This document shows, piece after piece, positions 53,592 through 62,644 of a DNA stretch of 64,000 nt (position 1 is the first letter of the stretch; each line of letters opens with the position of its first letter). The stretch lies in NCBI RefSeq assembly GCF_036347135.1, contig NZ_CP108938.1, positions 2,976,001-3,040,000 of the forward strand, given 5' to 3'. Source of the stretch: Streptomyces sp. NBC_00775 (GTDB lineage Bacteria > Actinomycetota > Actinomycetes > Streptomycetales > Streptomycetaceae). The notes beneath the pieces were generated by a model. The model was not told the origin of the DNA, made no database searches, and saw only the letters and a program-made list of their open reading frames with translations. Made by a program: the position numbers and the translations under genes.

Positions 53592-54839
53592 TCAGTTCTT
53601 GCCCGCGGCCGTCTGCGCGGTATCCAGGGCGGCCTGCGGGCTCTTGCTGCCGGACAGGGCGCCCTGGACGGCGGTCCACATGGGCTGGGAGATGGTCGGG
53701 TACTTGGTGCCCAGGCCGCCGCTGGTGCGGCCGCGTGCCGCGGCCACCGCGTCGACCCACGGCTTGAGCTCGGGGTTCGCCTTGACCTGCTCGGCCTGCA
53801 CCGCCGCGGTCGGGGCCACATACGCCAGCGTCGTGTCCGTGGACAGCAGGTTGGCGGAGCTGGTCAGACAGGTGACGATCTTCTTGGTCACGTCGTAGCG
53901 CGAGGTGTCCTTCTGCACCGGGACGGTGACGAACTCGCCGCCGGTCGGCACCGGTGCCGAACCGCCGCTCTGCCCCGGGATGCTGATGACGCCGTACTCG
54001 AATCCGGCCTTCGCCGCGTTGCCGAGCTGCCAGGTGCCGTTCTCGCTGAACGCGTAGTCGCCGGTGGCGAACTCCTGCCAGCTGGTGGTCTGGGTGTTCT
54101 GCAGGACGTCCTTGGGCGCGTACCCGGCGTCGACCCACTGCTTCCACAGGGTCAGCGCGGCCACGCCCTTCGCCGAGTTGAGCTTGGTCAGGTCACCACC
54201 GGCGCCCCAGAACCAGGGCAGGAACTGGAAGCTGCCCTCCTCCGTGTTGATCGCGGAGAAGGTGATGCCCTTCTTGCCGGCGCCCTTCACCTTCTTCAGG
54301 GCCGCAGTCAGCGAGTTCCAGTCCTTGATCGAGGCCGGGTCGACGCCCGCGGCGGAGAGGACCTTCTTGTTGTAGTACAGGGCGAGCGTGTTGGCGCCGA
54401 TCGGCACGCCGTAGGAGGAGCCGTCGATGGTGCCCGCGCCGAGGATGTTCTGCTGGATCGACTTCGTGTCCAGGCCGAGGTCGCTCGTCTTGTTGAGGAT
54501 CCCCGCTTCCACCATCGTGGACACGACCGGGTTGTCCACGAGCATCACGTCGGGCGCGTTGCCCTGCTGCGCGGCGAGCAGCGCCTTGTTGCCCAGGTCC
54601 GAGGTGTCCATGCCGGTGCGCTTGATCTTGACCCCGGCGTCGGTGCCGCACTTGGTGACGAGCTTGCCCCACGGCGAGGACGCGTCGAACTGCGGGTACG
54701 GGTCCCAGAAGGTGTACGTCCCGCCGGCGTCGCCGGATCCGGAGGCGGAGGAGTCGGAACCGCCGCCGCAGGCGGCGACGGAGGTGAGCGCGCCGAGGGT
54801 GGCGATCGCGGCGATCAAGGTGCGGCGGGAGTTTCTCAC
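53592..54839 (-). CDS. Sugar-binding lipoprotein of ABC transporter
   Basis: The 415-residue CUT1-type binding protein has a lipoprotein signal (RRTLIAAIATLGALTSVAACGGGSD, lipidated Cys near 24). The mature region contains YTFWDPYPQFD, VMLVDNPVVSTMVEAG, and GVPIGANTLALYYNKKVLSAAGVDPASIKDWNSLTAALKKVKGAG, typical of family 1 solute-binding proteins. It follows the GH127 gene by 87 bp. Its placement in an arabinoside cluster suggests an L-arabinose-containing oligosaccharide as ligand; this is inference. Confidence 0.92.
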   Translation of the reverse strand: MRNSRRTLIAAIATLGALTSVAACGGGSDSSASGSGDAGGTYTFWDPYPQFDASSPWGKLVTKCGTDAGVKIKRTGMDTSDLGNKALLAAQQGNAPDVMLVDNPVVSTMVEAGILNKTSDLGLDTKSIQQNILGAGTIDGSSYGVPIGANTLALYYNKKVLSAAGVDPASIKDWNSLTAALKKVKGAGKKGITFSAINTEEGSFQFLPWFWGAGGDLTKLNSAKGVAALTLWKQWVDAGYAPKDVLQNTQTTSWQEFATGDYAFSENGTWQLGNAAKAGFEYGVISIPGQSGGSAPVPTGGEFVTVPVQKDTSRYDVTKKIVTCLTSSANLLSTDTTLAYVAPTAAVQAEQVKANPELKPWVDAVAAARGRTSGGLGTKYPTISQPMWTAVQGALSGSKSPQAALDTAQTAAGKN

Positions 54840-54926
54840 GGGTGACCTCGTTGTCTTGGGCAGCTCATGGGGAGCGGTAGGAGAGAAGGAAGAGGGAGAT
54901 GAGAGGGATGAGGGGGATGAGGGGGC

Positions 54927-56912
54927 TCAGGAAGTGGGAAGCCAGACGCGCATGCTGCCGTCCTGACGGTTGGCCCACGCGTAGTAGGGGATCGCGGTCA
55001 GTTCGAGGGGCGCGTCAGCCGGTGGGGCGTCGGCGGTGCCGGCGGTCCGGTACGGCCACCAGCCCGCGTCGGCGATGTGCCGGCGGTGCCCGGCGGCCAC
55101 GACGGTGGTGACGCCGCCGAGCAGGTCGGGGCGGTGCTTCACGGCGAGCGGGCCGCCGGTGTCGAGCACCATGTCGTCCAGGCCGCCGCCGGGGTGATCG
55201 GCTTCTTCCAGGCAGTACACGAGCGGTCCGCGCTCGATCGCCACGCAGCCGCGTACGGCGTCCACGCGCGGATCCGCGGCGGTGAGACGGGGCTCCAGGC
55301 CGAGTTCGAGGACGACCCGGTCGCCGGGCGCCCAGGTGCGCTCCAGCCGCAGCCAGCCGTCGGTGACGGGCGCGTCGGTCTGGTCGTACACCGTGTCCCC
55401 GGAGCGGACCCGGTACGCGCCGCACCACTGAGGGATGCGCAGCGAGAGGGTCCAGGGTCGGTCGGCCGGGGTCTCCTCGACGGTCAGGGCGATCGTGCCG
55501 TGCCAGGGGTAGTCGGTCTCGGCGCTCACCACGACCGGGGTCCCGCCGAGGTCGCCGGTGTAGCGCCCGGTGACGTACTGGTGGATCTGCAGTCCGCCGG
55601 CGTCGTGCGAGGCGAGGTAGTGCTCCAGCGAGGCCAGCAGCCGCATCACGTTCGGCGGGCAGCAGGCACAGCGGAACCAGCGGGTGCGGCGAGCGGACTG
55701 GTCACCGCCGGTGTCGGTGTGGCCGTCACGGACCTGGAGCGGGTTGACGTACAGCCAGCGCTCGCCGTCGAGCGATACGCCGGCCAGGAAGCCGTTGTAC
55801 AGGGTGCGCTCGATCAGGTCGGAGTAGCGGGCCTCGCCGGTGAGCAGGGCCATGCGCCAGCTCCACTGGATCGAGGCGATGGCGGCGCAGGTCTCGCAGT
55901 AGGCGCGCTCGTTCGGCAGCTCGTACGGATCGCCGAAGTCCTCCTCGTCGTGGTGGGCGCCGAGCCCGCCGGTGATGTGGGTCTTGCTGGTGGTCATCGC
56001 CGCCCACAGGCGTTCCGCGGCCGTGCGAAGTCCGGCCTCGCCGGTCTCGGTGGCCAGGTCGGCCGCGGCGGCCAGCAGGTACAGCTGGCGTACGGCGTGG
56101 CCCTCGACGGTGGTCGCCTCGCGCAGCGGTACGCGGTCCTGGCAGTACGCCTCGCCGCCCAGCAGGCCGTGGCCGAAGCGGTCGACGAAGTAGCCGGCGA
56201 GGTCCAGGTAGCGGCGCTCCCCGGTCTCCCGGTACAGCTCGACCAGGGCGGTCTCGACCTCCGGATGGCCGTCGACGCCGTCGATGGGCTTGCCGCTGCC
56301 GGGCAGGCCGAAGACCGAGTCGATGTGGTCGGCGAACTTCACGGCCACGTCGAGGAGTTCGTCGCGTCCGGTGGCCCGGTGGTGGGCGACGGCGGCCTGG
56401 ATGAGATGGCCCGCGCAGTACAGCTCGTGGCCCCAGCGCAGGTCCCGGTAGCGCTCGCCGCCCTTGAGCAGCTGGAACCAGGTGTTCAGGTAGCCGTCGG
56501 GCTGCTGTGCCCCGGCGACGAGGGAGACGATGCGCTCCACGTCGGCCGCGAGCGGGCTGTCATCCTCGGGCGCCTGTTGGGCGAGTTGCCAGGACGCGGC
56601 CTCCAGCCACTTGTAGACGTCCGAGTCCACGAACGGGTACGCGCCCTGGAACTCGCCCTCGGCCGTCCCCGCCACCACCCGCAGATTCCGCAGGTTCCCC
56701 GCGGACTCCAGCAACCCGGGGCCCTGCGGGATCGAGGTACGCGCGTTCACCTCACGGCGGGTTTCCCAGAAACCGCCACGCACCTCGACGGTGGCCGGGG
56801 CGAGCTCGGCCTTGGCACCCGGGCCCTGACGGACCGGGCCCATGGGGGTGCTTCCCTGCTCGGACGAGGCCGAGGACGTGGAGGAGGGCACGACGGAACG
56901 TGGGCGGGGCAT
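54927..56912 (-). CDS. GH127 family beta-L-arabinofuranosidase
   Basis: The protein has 661 residues from ATG 56912; ATG 56843, with AGGGAAG before it, is an alternative (638 residues). It has no signal, so it is intracellular. The alpha/alpha-barrel carries the zinc/catalytic set of GH127: Glu in PNERAYCETCAAI with its Cys-x-x-Cys, and the paired Cys in WFRCACCPPNVMRLLASL, matching the Glu-Cys3 site of HypBA1. Other markers are QQPDGYLNTWFQ, LRWGHELYCAGHLIQAAVAHHRATG and HITGGLGA. It hydrolyses terminal beta-L-arabinofuranosyl units. It leads the leftward operon and faces a LacI regulator gene. Confidence 0.92.
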   Translation of the reverse strand: MPRPRSVVPSSTSSASSEQGSTPMGPVRQGPGAKAELAPATVEVRGGFWETRREVNARTSIPQGPGLLESAGNLRNLRVVAGTAEGEFQGAYPFVDSDVYKWLEAASWQLAQQAPEDDSPLAADVERIVSLVAGAQQPDGYLNTWFQLLKGGERYRDLRWGHELYCAGHLIQAAVAHHRATGRDELLDVAVKFADHIDSVFGLPGSGKPIDGVDGHPEVETALVELYRETGERRYLDLAGYFVDRFGHGLLGGEAYCQDRVPLREATTVEGHAVRQLYLLAAAADLATETGEAGLRTAAERLWAAMTTSKTHITGGLGAHHDEEDFGDPYELPNERAYCETCAAIASIQWSWRMALLTGEARYSDLIERTLYNGFLAGVSLDGERWLYVNPLQVRDGHTDTGGDQSARRTRWFRCACCPPNVMRLLASLEHYLASHDAGGLQIHQYVTGRYTGDLGGTPVVVSAETDYPWHGTIALTVEETPADRPWTLSLRIPQWCGAYRVRSGDTVYDQTDAPVTDGWLRLERTWAPGDRVVLELGLEPRLTAADPRVDAVRGCVAIERGPLVYCLEEADHPGGGLDDMVLDTGGPLAVKHRPDLLGGVTTVVAAGHRRHIADAGWWPYRTAGTADAPPADAPLELTAIPYYAWANRQDGSMRVWLPTS

Positions 56913-57020
56913 GGCTCTCCGGAGAGTTAGAGGGGAAAGCGGACCGAGGATCCGGCGCATGGAGGGAGCGCGGCGTCCCAGGATTCGGACAGGCGGTGCT
57001 TCGCCTCTCGGACCCGCTTG

Positions 57021-57034
57021 AGCAAACGTTTTTC
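57021..57034. promoter_or_regulatory. Putative LacI operator between GH127 and LacI genes
   Basis: AGCAAACGTTTTTC contains the CG-centred AAACGTTT palindrome, 109 bp upstream of the GH127 start at 56912. A second AAACGT half-site lies at 57042-57047. The divergent LacI regulator gene 140 bp away is the natural ligand-binding candidate. Confidence 0.6.
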
Positions 57035-57174
57035 TAACTGGAAACGTAGAAAGGCGGAGAGCGTGCGTCAAGGGGTGTGCACGAGTATTTCGAGGGCCAC
57101 CGTCGGGGCTGGCCAGCAGTCGTGAACGGTGTCAGGATGTATGTCGCCGATGTCATCCAGGAAAAGGATTGCGC

Positions 57175-58194
57175 GTGACCGCCGTTCCAGGTTCTCCCCC
57201 CACCGGGCGGGCAAAGCTCGCCGACGTTGCCAAGCTGGCCGGCGTCAGTGTCGGGACGGCCTCGAAAGCGCTGAACGGCAGCGGCAGGATGCGGCCAGAG
57301 ACACGGCAGCGGGTCCTGACCGCCGTGGAGGCGCTCGACTTCCGCCCCAACCAGCATGCGCAGAGCCTGCACACCGGCCGCAGCTGGACCGTCGGGCTGA
57401 TGACGACCGACGGCATCGGCCGCTTCAGCACTCCCGTCCTGCTCGGCGCCGAGGACGCGCTCGGCGCCGGGAAGATCTCTGTCCTGCTGTGCGACACCCG
57501 CGGTGACGTCATCCGCGAGCAGCACCACCTGAGCAACCTCATGGACCGACGGGTGGACGGCATCATCGTGACCGGCCGGCGCACCGACCCACGGCCGCCG
57601 CTCAAGGGGATAGAACCGATCCCGACGGTCTACGCGCTCTCGCCGTCCACGGACCCGGACGACATCTCCGTGGTCTCCGACGACCGGAGCGGAGCGCAGC
57701 TGGCCATCGAGCACCTGCTGGCGACCGGCCGCACCCGGATCGCGCACGTCACCGGCCCGGCCCACCACGCCGCCGCCCGCGACCGCGCCCGCCACACCGT
57801 CGAGCTGCTCGAACGCTCCTCGCTGGAGCTCGCCACCGGCCGGGTCCACTTCGGCGAGTGGAGCGAGGCCTGGGGCCGCCGCGCCGCCGAAGCTGTCCTG
57901 CGGACCGCGCCCGACACGGATGCCTTCTTCTGCGGCAACGACCAGATCGCCAGGGGCGTGGCCGACGCGCTGCGCGAGAAGGGGCTGGACGTCCCCGGCA
58001 GGGTGGCGATCGTGGGCTATGACAACTGGGACATCATGGCCCTGGCCTGCCGCCCGCCCCTCACCACGATCGACACGGATCTCTCCGAGATCGGCCGTCA
58101 GGCCGCCCTGCGCCTGCTGGACGCCATCGGCTCCGAGCCGGAGCCGGGCCTGCACACCGTTCCATGCCGCCTCGTCGTCCGCGAATCGACCTGA
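57175..58194 (+). CDS. LacI family transcriptional regulator
   Basis: The 339-residue repressor starts at GTG 57175 with AAGGA 6-7 bp upstream; a TTG two codons earlier is less likely. The N-terminal helix-turn-helix is [52 protein letters not shown] (about 14-65), and the hinge follows. The ligand-binding part includes [24 protein letters not shown] and [52 protein letters not shown]. It is divergent from the GH127 operon and presumably represses it until an arabinoside is bound. The stop codon is part of a 20-bp tandem repeat. Confidence 0.93.
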   Translation: MTAVPGSPPTGRAKLADVAKLAGVSVGTASKALNGSGRMRPETRQRVLTAVEALDFRPNQHAQSLHTGRSWTVGLMTTDGIGRFSTPVLLGAEDALGAGKISVLLCDTRGDVIREQHHLSNLMDRRVDGIIVTGRRTDPRPPLKGIEPIPTVYALSPSTDPDDISVVSDDRSGAQLAIEHLLATGRTRIAHVTGPAHHAAARDRARHTVELLERSSLELATGRVHFGEWSEAWGRRAAEAVLRTAPDTDAFFCGNDQIARGVADALREKGLDVPGRVAIVGYDNWDIMALACRPPLTTIDTDLSEIGRQAALRLLDAIGSEPEPGLHTVPCRLVVREST

Positions 58195-58280
58195 GCCGGT
58201 TTCCGGTGACCTGAGCCGGTGTCCGGTGACCTGAGCCGGTGTCCGGTGGCCTGCGCCGGTGTCCGGTGGCCTGCGCCGGT
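58188..58280. repeat. 20-bp tandem repeat, about 4.6 copies
   Basis: Units of GACCTGAGCCGGTGTCCGGT run from 58188: the first has TTTCC, two are exact, and later units begin GGCCTGCGCC. The first unit holds the LacI stop codon (TGA at 58192-58194). A minisatellite of this kind often arises by replication slippage. It marks the junction into the decayed segment that follows. Confidence 0.9.
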
Positions 58281-58319
58281 CGCACTCGATGAGGGCCTCG
58301 GGACGGTCGAGGTCCGGCT

Positions 58320-58572
58320 CACCGGCCTGGGGTCAGGCCGGCGAACCGGACGCGGCCGACCGGCGGTGAACGTTCCGGCCGGCATCGATCGCCGGCCGGG
58401 AGCGACCACGTCCACCGCGTTGGCGGTGAGGCGGAAGCGGTCGCCGAGGTCCGAGAGGCCGACGACCACGGCGGGGCCCGGGGCGGCGTCGAAGACCAGG
58501 CGGACGGGGTCCTCGCGGTCGCCGATGGAGAGGGAGTGGATTTCGCAGCTGGGGCGGTCGGCCGCGAAATCC
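58320..58572 (-). pseudogene. Fragment of L-arabinose isomerase (araA), C-terminal domain
   Basis: The minus strand encodes [58 protein letters not shown], which lines up with the C-terminal domain of AraA (compare E. coli [38 protein letters not shown]). The catalytic N-terminal two thirds and the end are missing, and the sequence runs into unrelated GC-rich DNA. It is a remnant of L-arabinose catabolism, fitting the arabinoside cluster next door. Confidence 0.75.
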
Positions 58573-58590
58573 TTTGCTCATCCCTGGCGC

Positions 58591-59050
58591 TCAGCCCTCG
58601 AAGCAGATGTGGACGCGAGGGGCGCCGCCCGGGTCCGGGATCAAGGGCTTGCCGTCCTCCCAGCGGCCCTCGGCGACGGTCTCGCCGGTCTGCGGATCGA
58701 CGACCCGGTAGGCGTGCGGGACGGGGGCGACATGGGGGGGTGGAGCCACGTGGAGCCGCCGTGTTCGCGGTAGGCGATGTACGGACGGGCGGATCGGTCG
58801 TCAGGCCGCGGTGGGCCAGGCCGAGTTCCCAGTTCGGTCCCATGTCGGTGCTCGGCAGGCCGTCCAGGATCCGACGAGACCCACGTACCGGGAGCCGTCG
58901 AACTCCAGCGCCTCGCGCCAGCCGCAGCCCGGGGCGAGCAAAAAGTCGTCGTGGTCGCCCTCGTTCCCGTGCAGCCGCCACTGCCAGATGCCCGAGGCGC
59001 CGTGGACGACGCCCATCGTGCCGCCCGCACACAGGTTCAGCCACGCCTCA
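58591..59050 (-). pseudogene. Broken glycosidase-like gene (C-terminal part, several frameshifts)
   Basis: Pieces in three frames assemble into one protein: [60 protein letters not shown], then [24 protein letters not shown], then RPYIAYREHGG, then VPHAYRVVDPQTGETVAEGRWEDGKPLIPDPGGAPRVHICFEG with a stop at 58591. The last part resembles the C-terminal domain of DUF4038/apiosidase-like (GH140) enzymes; I am not sure of the family. No full N-terminus is present. The 59051-59301 gap holds no gene. Confidence 0.7.
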
Positions 59051-59301
59051 TGGCCCTGCCACCAGCCCTCGGCCCGGCCTGGCTCGCCCCTCCGCGCGGG
59101 CTTCTCGCGGGACGGCTCGCCGTTGGCCGTGCCCTTCGGGTGTCGCGGCTCGTGCGGGCCTCATGCCGCTCGCGATCGTCGCATGGCATTGACGCGAGAT
59201 CGTCGTACACCCGTGCGTACCCACGATGTTGATGAACCGCACCCGGACACACTGGCGCACGGCGAACTGCCGCGTTGGGGCCGACCGGGGCCACGCGTCC
59301 C

Positions 59302-60492
59302 CTAAAGCCCCGCGATCGCGTTCCACCGCTTGGCGAACTCCGTACGCTCGCCGGACGTGATGTCGCGGGCGATCGCCAGCCGCTTGCGCATCCCGGCGTC
59401 GGGGAAGATCAGCGGGTCCTCGGCGAGGGCGGCGGTGTCCTTGTCCTTGGAGGAGGCGAGGATGTCCTGGGCTGCGGGGACCGGGCAGACGTAGTTGACC
59501 CAGGCGGCGAGCTCGGCGGCGACCTCGGGCTCGTAGTAGTAGTCGATGAGCTTCTCCGCGTTGGCCTTGTGGCGGGCCAGGTTGGGGATCATCAGCGACT
59601 CGGCCCACAGCTCGGCGCCCTCCTCGGGGACGACGAAGTGGATGTCGGGGTTGTCGGCCTGGAGCTGGATCACGTCACCGGAGTACGCCTGACAGGCCAG
59701 GACGTCGCCGCTGGAGAGGTCCTTGATGTAGTCGTTGCCCGTGAAGCGCCGGATCTGGCCGCTGTGCACGTGCTGCTCGACCTGGTCGCAGATCTTGTGG
59801 AAGTCGTCCGCGGTCCACTTGGTGACGTCGACGCCGTTGCCCTGCATGAGCAGCGCGAACGCCTCGTCCAGGCCGGAGAGCAGGGTGACCCGGCCCTTGA
59901 GGTCGTCGGCCCACAGGTCGGAGACGTGCTTGATCTCGCGGCCGACCTTGCGGCGGTTGTACGCGATGCCGGTGATCCCCGACTGCCACGGCACGCTGGA
60001 CTTGCGGCCGGGGTCGAAGGCGGGTGAGCGGAGCAGCGGGTCGAGGTACTTGGTGACGTTCGGCTGCTTGGCCCGGTCCATCTCCTGCACCCAGCCGAGG
60101 CGCACGAAGCGTGCGCACATCCAGTCACTGATGACGATCAGATCGCGGCCCGTCTGCTGGTGGTTCATCAGGGACGGGCTGATCTTGCCGAAGAACTCGT
60201 CGTTGTCGTTGATCTCCTCGACATAGTCGACGGAGATCCCGGTGCGCTTCTCGAAGGCCTCCAGCGTGGGCCGCTTCGAGGGGTCGTTGTCGTCGGTGTC
60301 GATGTACAACGGCCAGTTCGCCCACGTCAGCCGCTTGTCGCCGGCGGAGAGGTCGGCCCCGGCCCGGTCCCCGGGTGACACATACGCGGCGGGCACCCCG
60401 CATCCCGCCAGGGCGCCGAGCGCGGCACCACCACCGAGGGCGCGCAGCAGGGACCGGCGGGACAGGGACGAGGTCTTCCGATGCACTGGCAC
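59302..60492 (-). CDS. Polyamine-binding lipoprotein (second PotD-like copy)
   Basis: The protein has 396 residues from GTG 60492; a TTG at 60528 gives 408, and neither start has a strong ribosome-binding site. It has a Tat-lipoprotein signal (SRRSLLRALGGGAALGALAGCGVPA). The mature part is close to PotD: KRLTWANWPLYIDTDDND, GISVDYVEEINDNDEFFGKI, YYYEPEVAAELAAWVNYVCPV. It has no permease or ATPase genes of its own here, unlike potD at 24549. It may share PotABC or use another system, or be a regulatory sensor. It lies in the same stretch as an aldehyde dehydrogenase 2.8 kb away. Confidence 0.88.
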   Translation of the reverse strand: MPVHRKTSSLSRRSLLRALGGGAALGALAGCGVPAAYVSPGDRAGADLSAGDKRLTWANWPLYIDTDDNDPSKRPTLEAFEKRTGISVDYVEEINDNDEFFGKISPSLMNHQQTGRDLIVISDWMCARFVRLGWVQEMDRAKQPNVTKYLDPLLRSPAFDPGRKSSVPWQSGITGIAYNRRKVGREIKHVSDLWADDLKGRVTLLSGLDEAFALLMQGNGVDVTKWTADDFHKICDQVEQHVHSGQIRRFTGNDYIKDLSSGDVLACQAYSGDVIQLQADNPDIHFVVPEEGAELWAESLMIPNLARHKANAEKLIDYYYEPEVAAELAAWVNYVCPVPAAQDILASSKDKDTAALAEDPLIFPDAGMRKRLAIARDITSGERTEFAKRWNAIAGL

Positions 60493-60615
60493 GCGGGCAG
60501 CATCCCGCGCCCGGCCCTGGACGGACAATGGACGCTGCGTCGAGCGGTGGCCCCACGACCCGACACCCTGTCGATCAGTTGGTCATCGGGCTGGTCAGGT
60601 CACACATAGGGCTGA

Positions 60616-61869
60616 TCAACTCGTATGGGGCGCCATGGCGGCCGGTGCGTCCCGGTCGGCCCGCGTCCCTGTCGCCGGCAGGGTGACCGTCACGCTCAGT
60701 CCTCCTTCGGGGCGTGGCCGGGCCGCGACCGAACCGCCGTGCGCGGCGGCGACCGCGGCGACGATGGACAGGCCCAGGCCCAGGCCGTCGCGCCCTTGCC
60801 CCCGGACGCGTTCGGCGCCCAGGCGGCGGAACGGCTGGAAGAGCCCGGCCACCTGGTCGGGCGGGATGACGCGACCGCTGTTGGCGATCCGCAGGACGGG
60901 CTGCCCGCGGTCCGTCCCGGTCCACAGACTGACCCAACTCCCCTCCCACTCAGGGTGGTTGTGCCGCACGGCGTTGTCCGCGAGGTTGACCACCAGCCGC
61001 TCGATCAGCTGCGGATCCCCGAGCACGGCCGCGGAGTTGAGCTCGGCGTCCACGCGCGGTCCGCCGTCGTGCTCCGGCAACAGCTCCCGAACGATCTCTG
61101 CCAGGTCCATGAACTCCCGCCGCTGAAGCCCCTGTTGGCTGCGCGCCAGCGTCAGCAGCGCGTCGATGAGCCGTTCCTGCTCCTGCCCCGCGGCCCGCAC
61201 CCGCAGACACGCGGCCCGCAGGGTGGCCACGGAGGCGTCGGGGTCGGCGAGCGCGACGTCCACGATCGTCTGCTGGAGGGTGAGCGGGGTGCGCAGTTCG
61301 TGCGAGGCGTTGGCGACGAACTGCTTCTGCGCCTCGAACGCGCCCTCCAGCCGGGCCAGTACGTCGTCGAAGGTGTCCGCCATGGCCTTGAGCTCGTCGT
61401 CGGGTCCGGACACCGCGAGGCGCTGCCCGAGATTCTCGGCGGAGATGCGCCGGGCGACGGCGGTCATCGTGCGCAGCGGCGCGAGGACCCGTCCGGCCAT
61501 CAGCCAGCCGAGGGCCACCGCCGCGACCGTCATCACGGCCAGCGCGATGCCCTCCTCGATCAGCAGCTGGTGCAGCTGGTCGGCGCGCAGGGCCTCGGCG
61601 TACATCGTGAGCGTCGGCGGATCGGGGCTCGCCCGGCCCGCACCGCCCGGCAGTCCCGGCCCCTCGAACGAGCTGATGGTCGTCGACGGCTCGGACTTCG
61701 ACGCCAGGAGATAGGTGAAGCCGAGCAGCGCCGCCCCGGCCACCATGAACAGCGCGCTGTAGAGGAGTGTGAGCCGCCGGCGGATGCTGCGCGGGCCGCG
61801 CGGCACCGGCAACCGCCTGACCGTCGGTGACGTCAACAGCCCACGCCCGATGGCCCATTGACGTGTCAT
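60616..61869 (-). CDS. Sensor histidine kinase (CutS-like)
   Basis: The 417-residue membrane kinase has two membrane helices (about 32-55 LTLLYSALFMVAGAALLGFTYLL and about 105-127 EGIALAVMTVAAVALGWLMAG) around a short outer loop. HAMP follows (about 127-178). The dimerisation/phosphoacceptor box is FVANASHELRTPLT (His190), then the ATPase with NLADNAVRHNHPE (N box), GQGRDGLGLGLSIV (G box). Its ATG overlaps the response-regulator stop by 4 bp, so the pair is co-translated. Similarity to S. coelicolor CutS is from memory. The signal is unknown. Confidence 0.92.
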   Translation of the reverse strand: MTRQWAIGRGLLTSPTVRRLPVPRGPRSIRRRLTLLYSALFMVAGAALLGFTYLLASKSEPSTTISSFEGPGLPGGAGRASPDPPTLTMYAEALRADQLHQLLIEEGIALAVMTVAAVALGWLMAGRVLAPLRTMTAVARRISAENLGQRLAVSGPDDELKAMADTFDDVLARLEGAFEAQKQFVANASHELRTPLTLQQTIVDVALADPDASVATLRAACLRVRAAGQEQERLIDALLTLARSQQGLQRREFMDLAEIVRELLPEHDGGPRVDAELNSAAVLGDPQLIERLVVNLADNAVRHNHPEWEGSWVSLWTGTDRGQPVLRIANSGRVIPPDQVAGLFQPFRRLGAERVRGQGRDGLGLGLSIVAAVAAAHGGSVAARPRPEGGLSVTVTLPATGTRADRDAPAAMAPHTS

Positions 61870-62522
61870 CGGATCCGATACCCCGCCCGGTCCACCGTCT
61901 CGATCAGCGGCGGCTCCCCCAGCTTGCGGCGCAGCCGGCTCACCGTCACCTTCACGGTCTGGCTGAAGGGATCGGCCGCCTCGTCCCAGGCGCGCTCCAG
62001 GAGTTCCTCGGTGGAGACGACGGCGCCCTGTGCGCCGAGGAGGAGTTCCAGTACGGCGAACTCCTTCGGGCTGAGGGCGAGCCCCGAACCGCTGCGGGTC
62101 GCCTGTCGTCGCGCCGGGTCGAGGCGTAGCTCTCCCCGGACCAGGACAGGAGGCAGCGCGGGCTGCGCGCGTCGTGCCAACGCCCGTATGCGTGCGACGA
62201 GTTCGGCGAACGCGAACGGCTTTGGGAGATAGTCGTCGGCGCCGAGCCCGAGCCCCGCGACCCGGTCGGCGACCGTCCCGGACGCGGTCAGCATCAGCAC
62301 CCGCGCCCGACTGCCGCCACCGGCCAGCGTCCGGCACACCTGGTCGCCGTGGATCCCGGGCAGATCGCGGTCGAGTACGACGACGTCGTAGCCATTGATC
62401 TCGGCGCGCTCCAGGGCGGTCGGACCGTCCAGGGCGAGGTCGACCGCCATGCCCTCCCGGCGCAGCCCGGCGGCCAGGGTCTCGGCGAGCTCTTCGTGGT
62501 CCTCGACCACCAGCACACGCAT
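61866..62522 (-). CDS. OmpR-family response regulator (CutR-like)
   Basis: The 218-residue DNA-binding regulator has a receiver domain with phosphoacceptor Asp51 in YDVVVLDRDLPG, the acidic pair near residue 8 (VVEDHEE), Thr/Ser in LMLTASG, and Lys in YLPKPFAF. A winged helix (about 125-218: LALSPKEFAVLELLLGAQGAVVSTEELLERAWDEAADPFSQTVKVTVSRLRRKLGEPPLIETVDRAGYRI) follows. The LDRDLPG-IHGDQVC and PFSQTVKVTV wording is very near to CutR, from memory. The gene is first of the two-gene unit. Its promoter lies between it and the divergent secreted-protein gene (122 bp), so that gene may be a target. Confidence 0.92.
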   Translation of the reverse strand: MRVLVVEDHEELAETLAAGLRREGMAVDLALDGPTALERAEINGYDVVVLDRDLPGIHGDQVCRTLAGGGSRARVLMLTASGTVADRVAGLGLGADDYLPKPFAFAELVARIRALARRAQPALPPVLVRGELRLDPARRQATRSGSGLALSPKEFAVLELLLGAQGAVVSTEELLERAWDEAADPFSQTVKVTVSRLRRKLGEPPLIETVDRAGYRIR

Positions 62523-62644
62523 GCCGGTCAGTGTGGCGGCCGGGCGGTTACACGACGATAAGCGTCGCCGTTCCCGTGCCGTAACCGCCTCGGGGCTTGG
62601 GTGGAGTACGTCAGCACGGCTGCCCCACCACCAGGAGGAACCCC

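Noticed and set aside
58188..58280. CRISPR-like repeats
   Set aside because: Units are directly adjacent with no spacers, so it is a tandem repeat.
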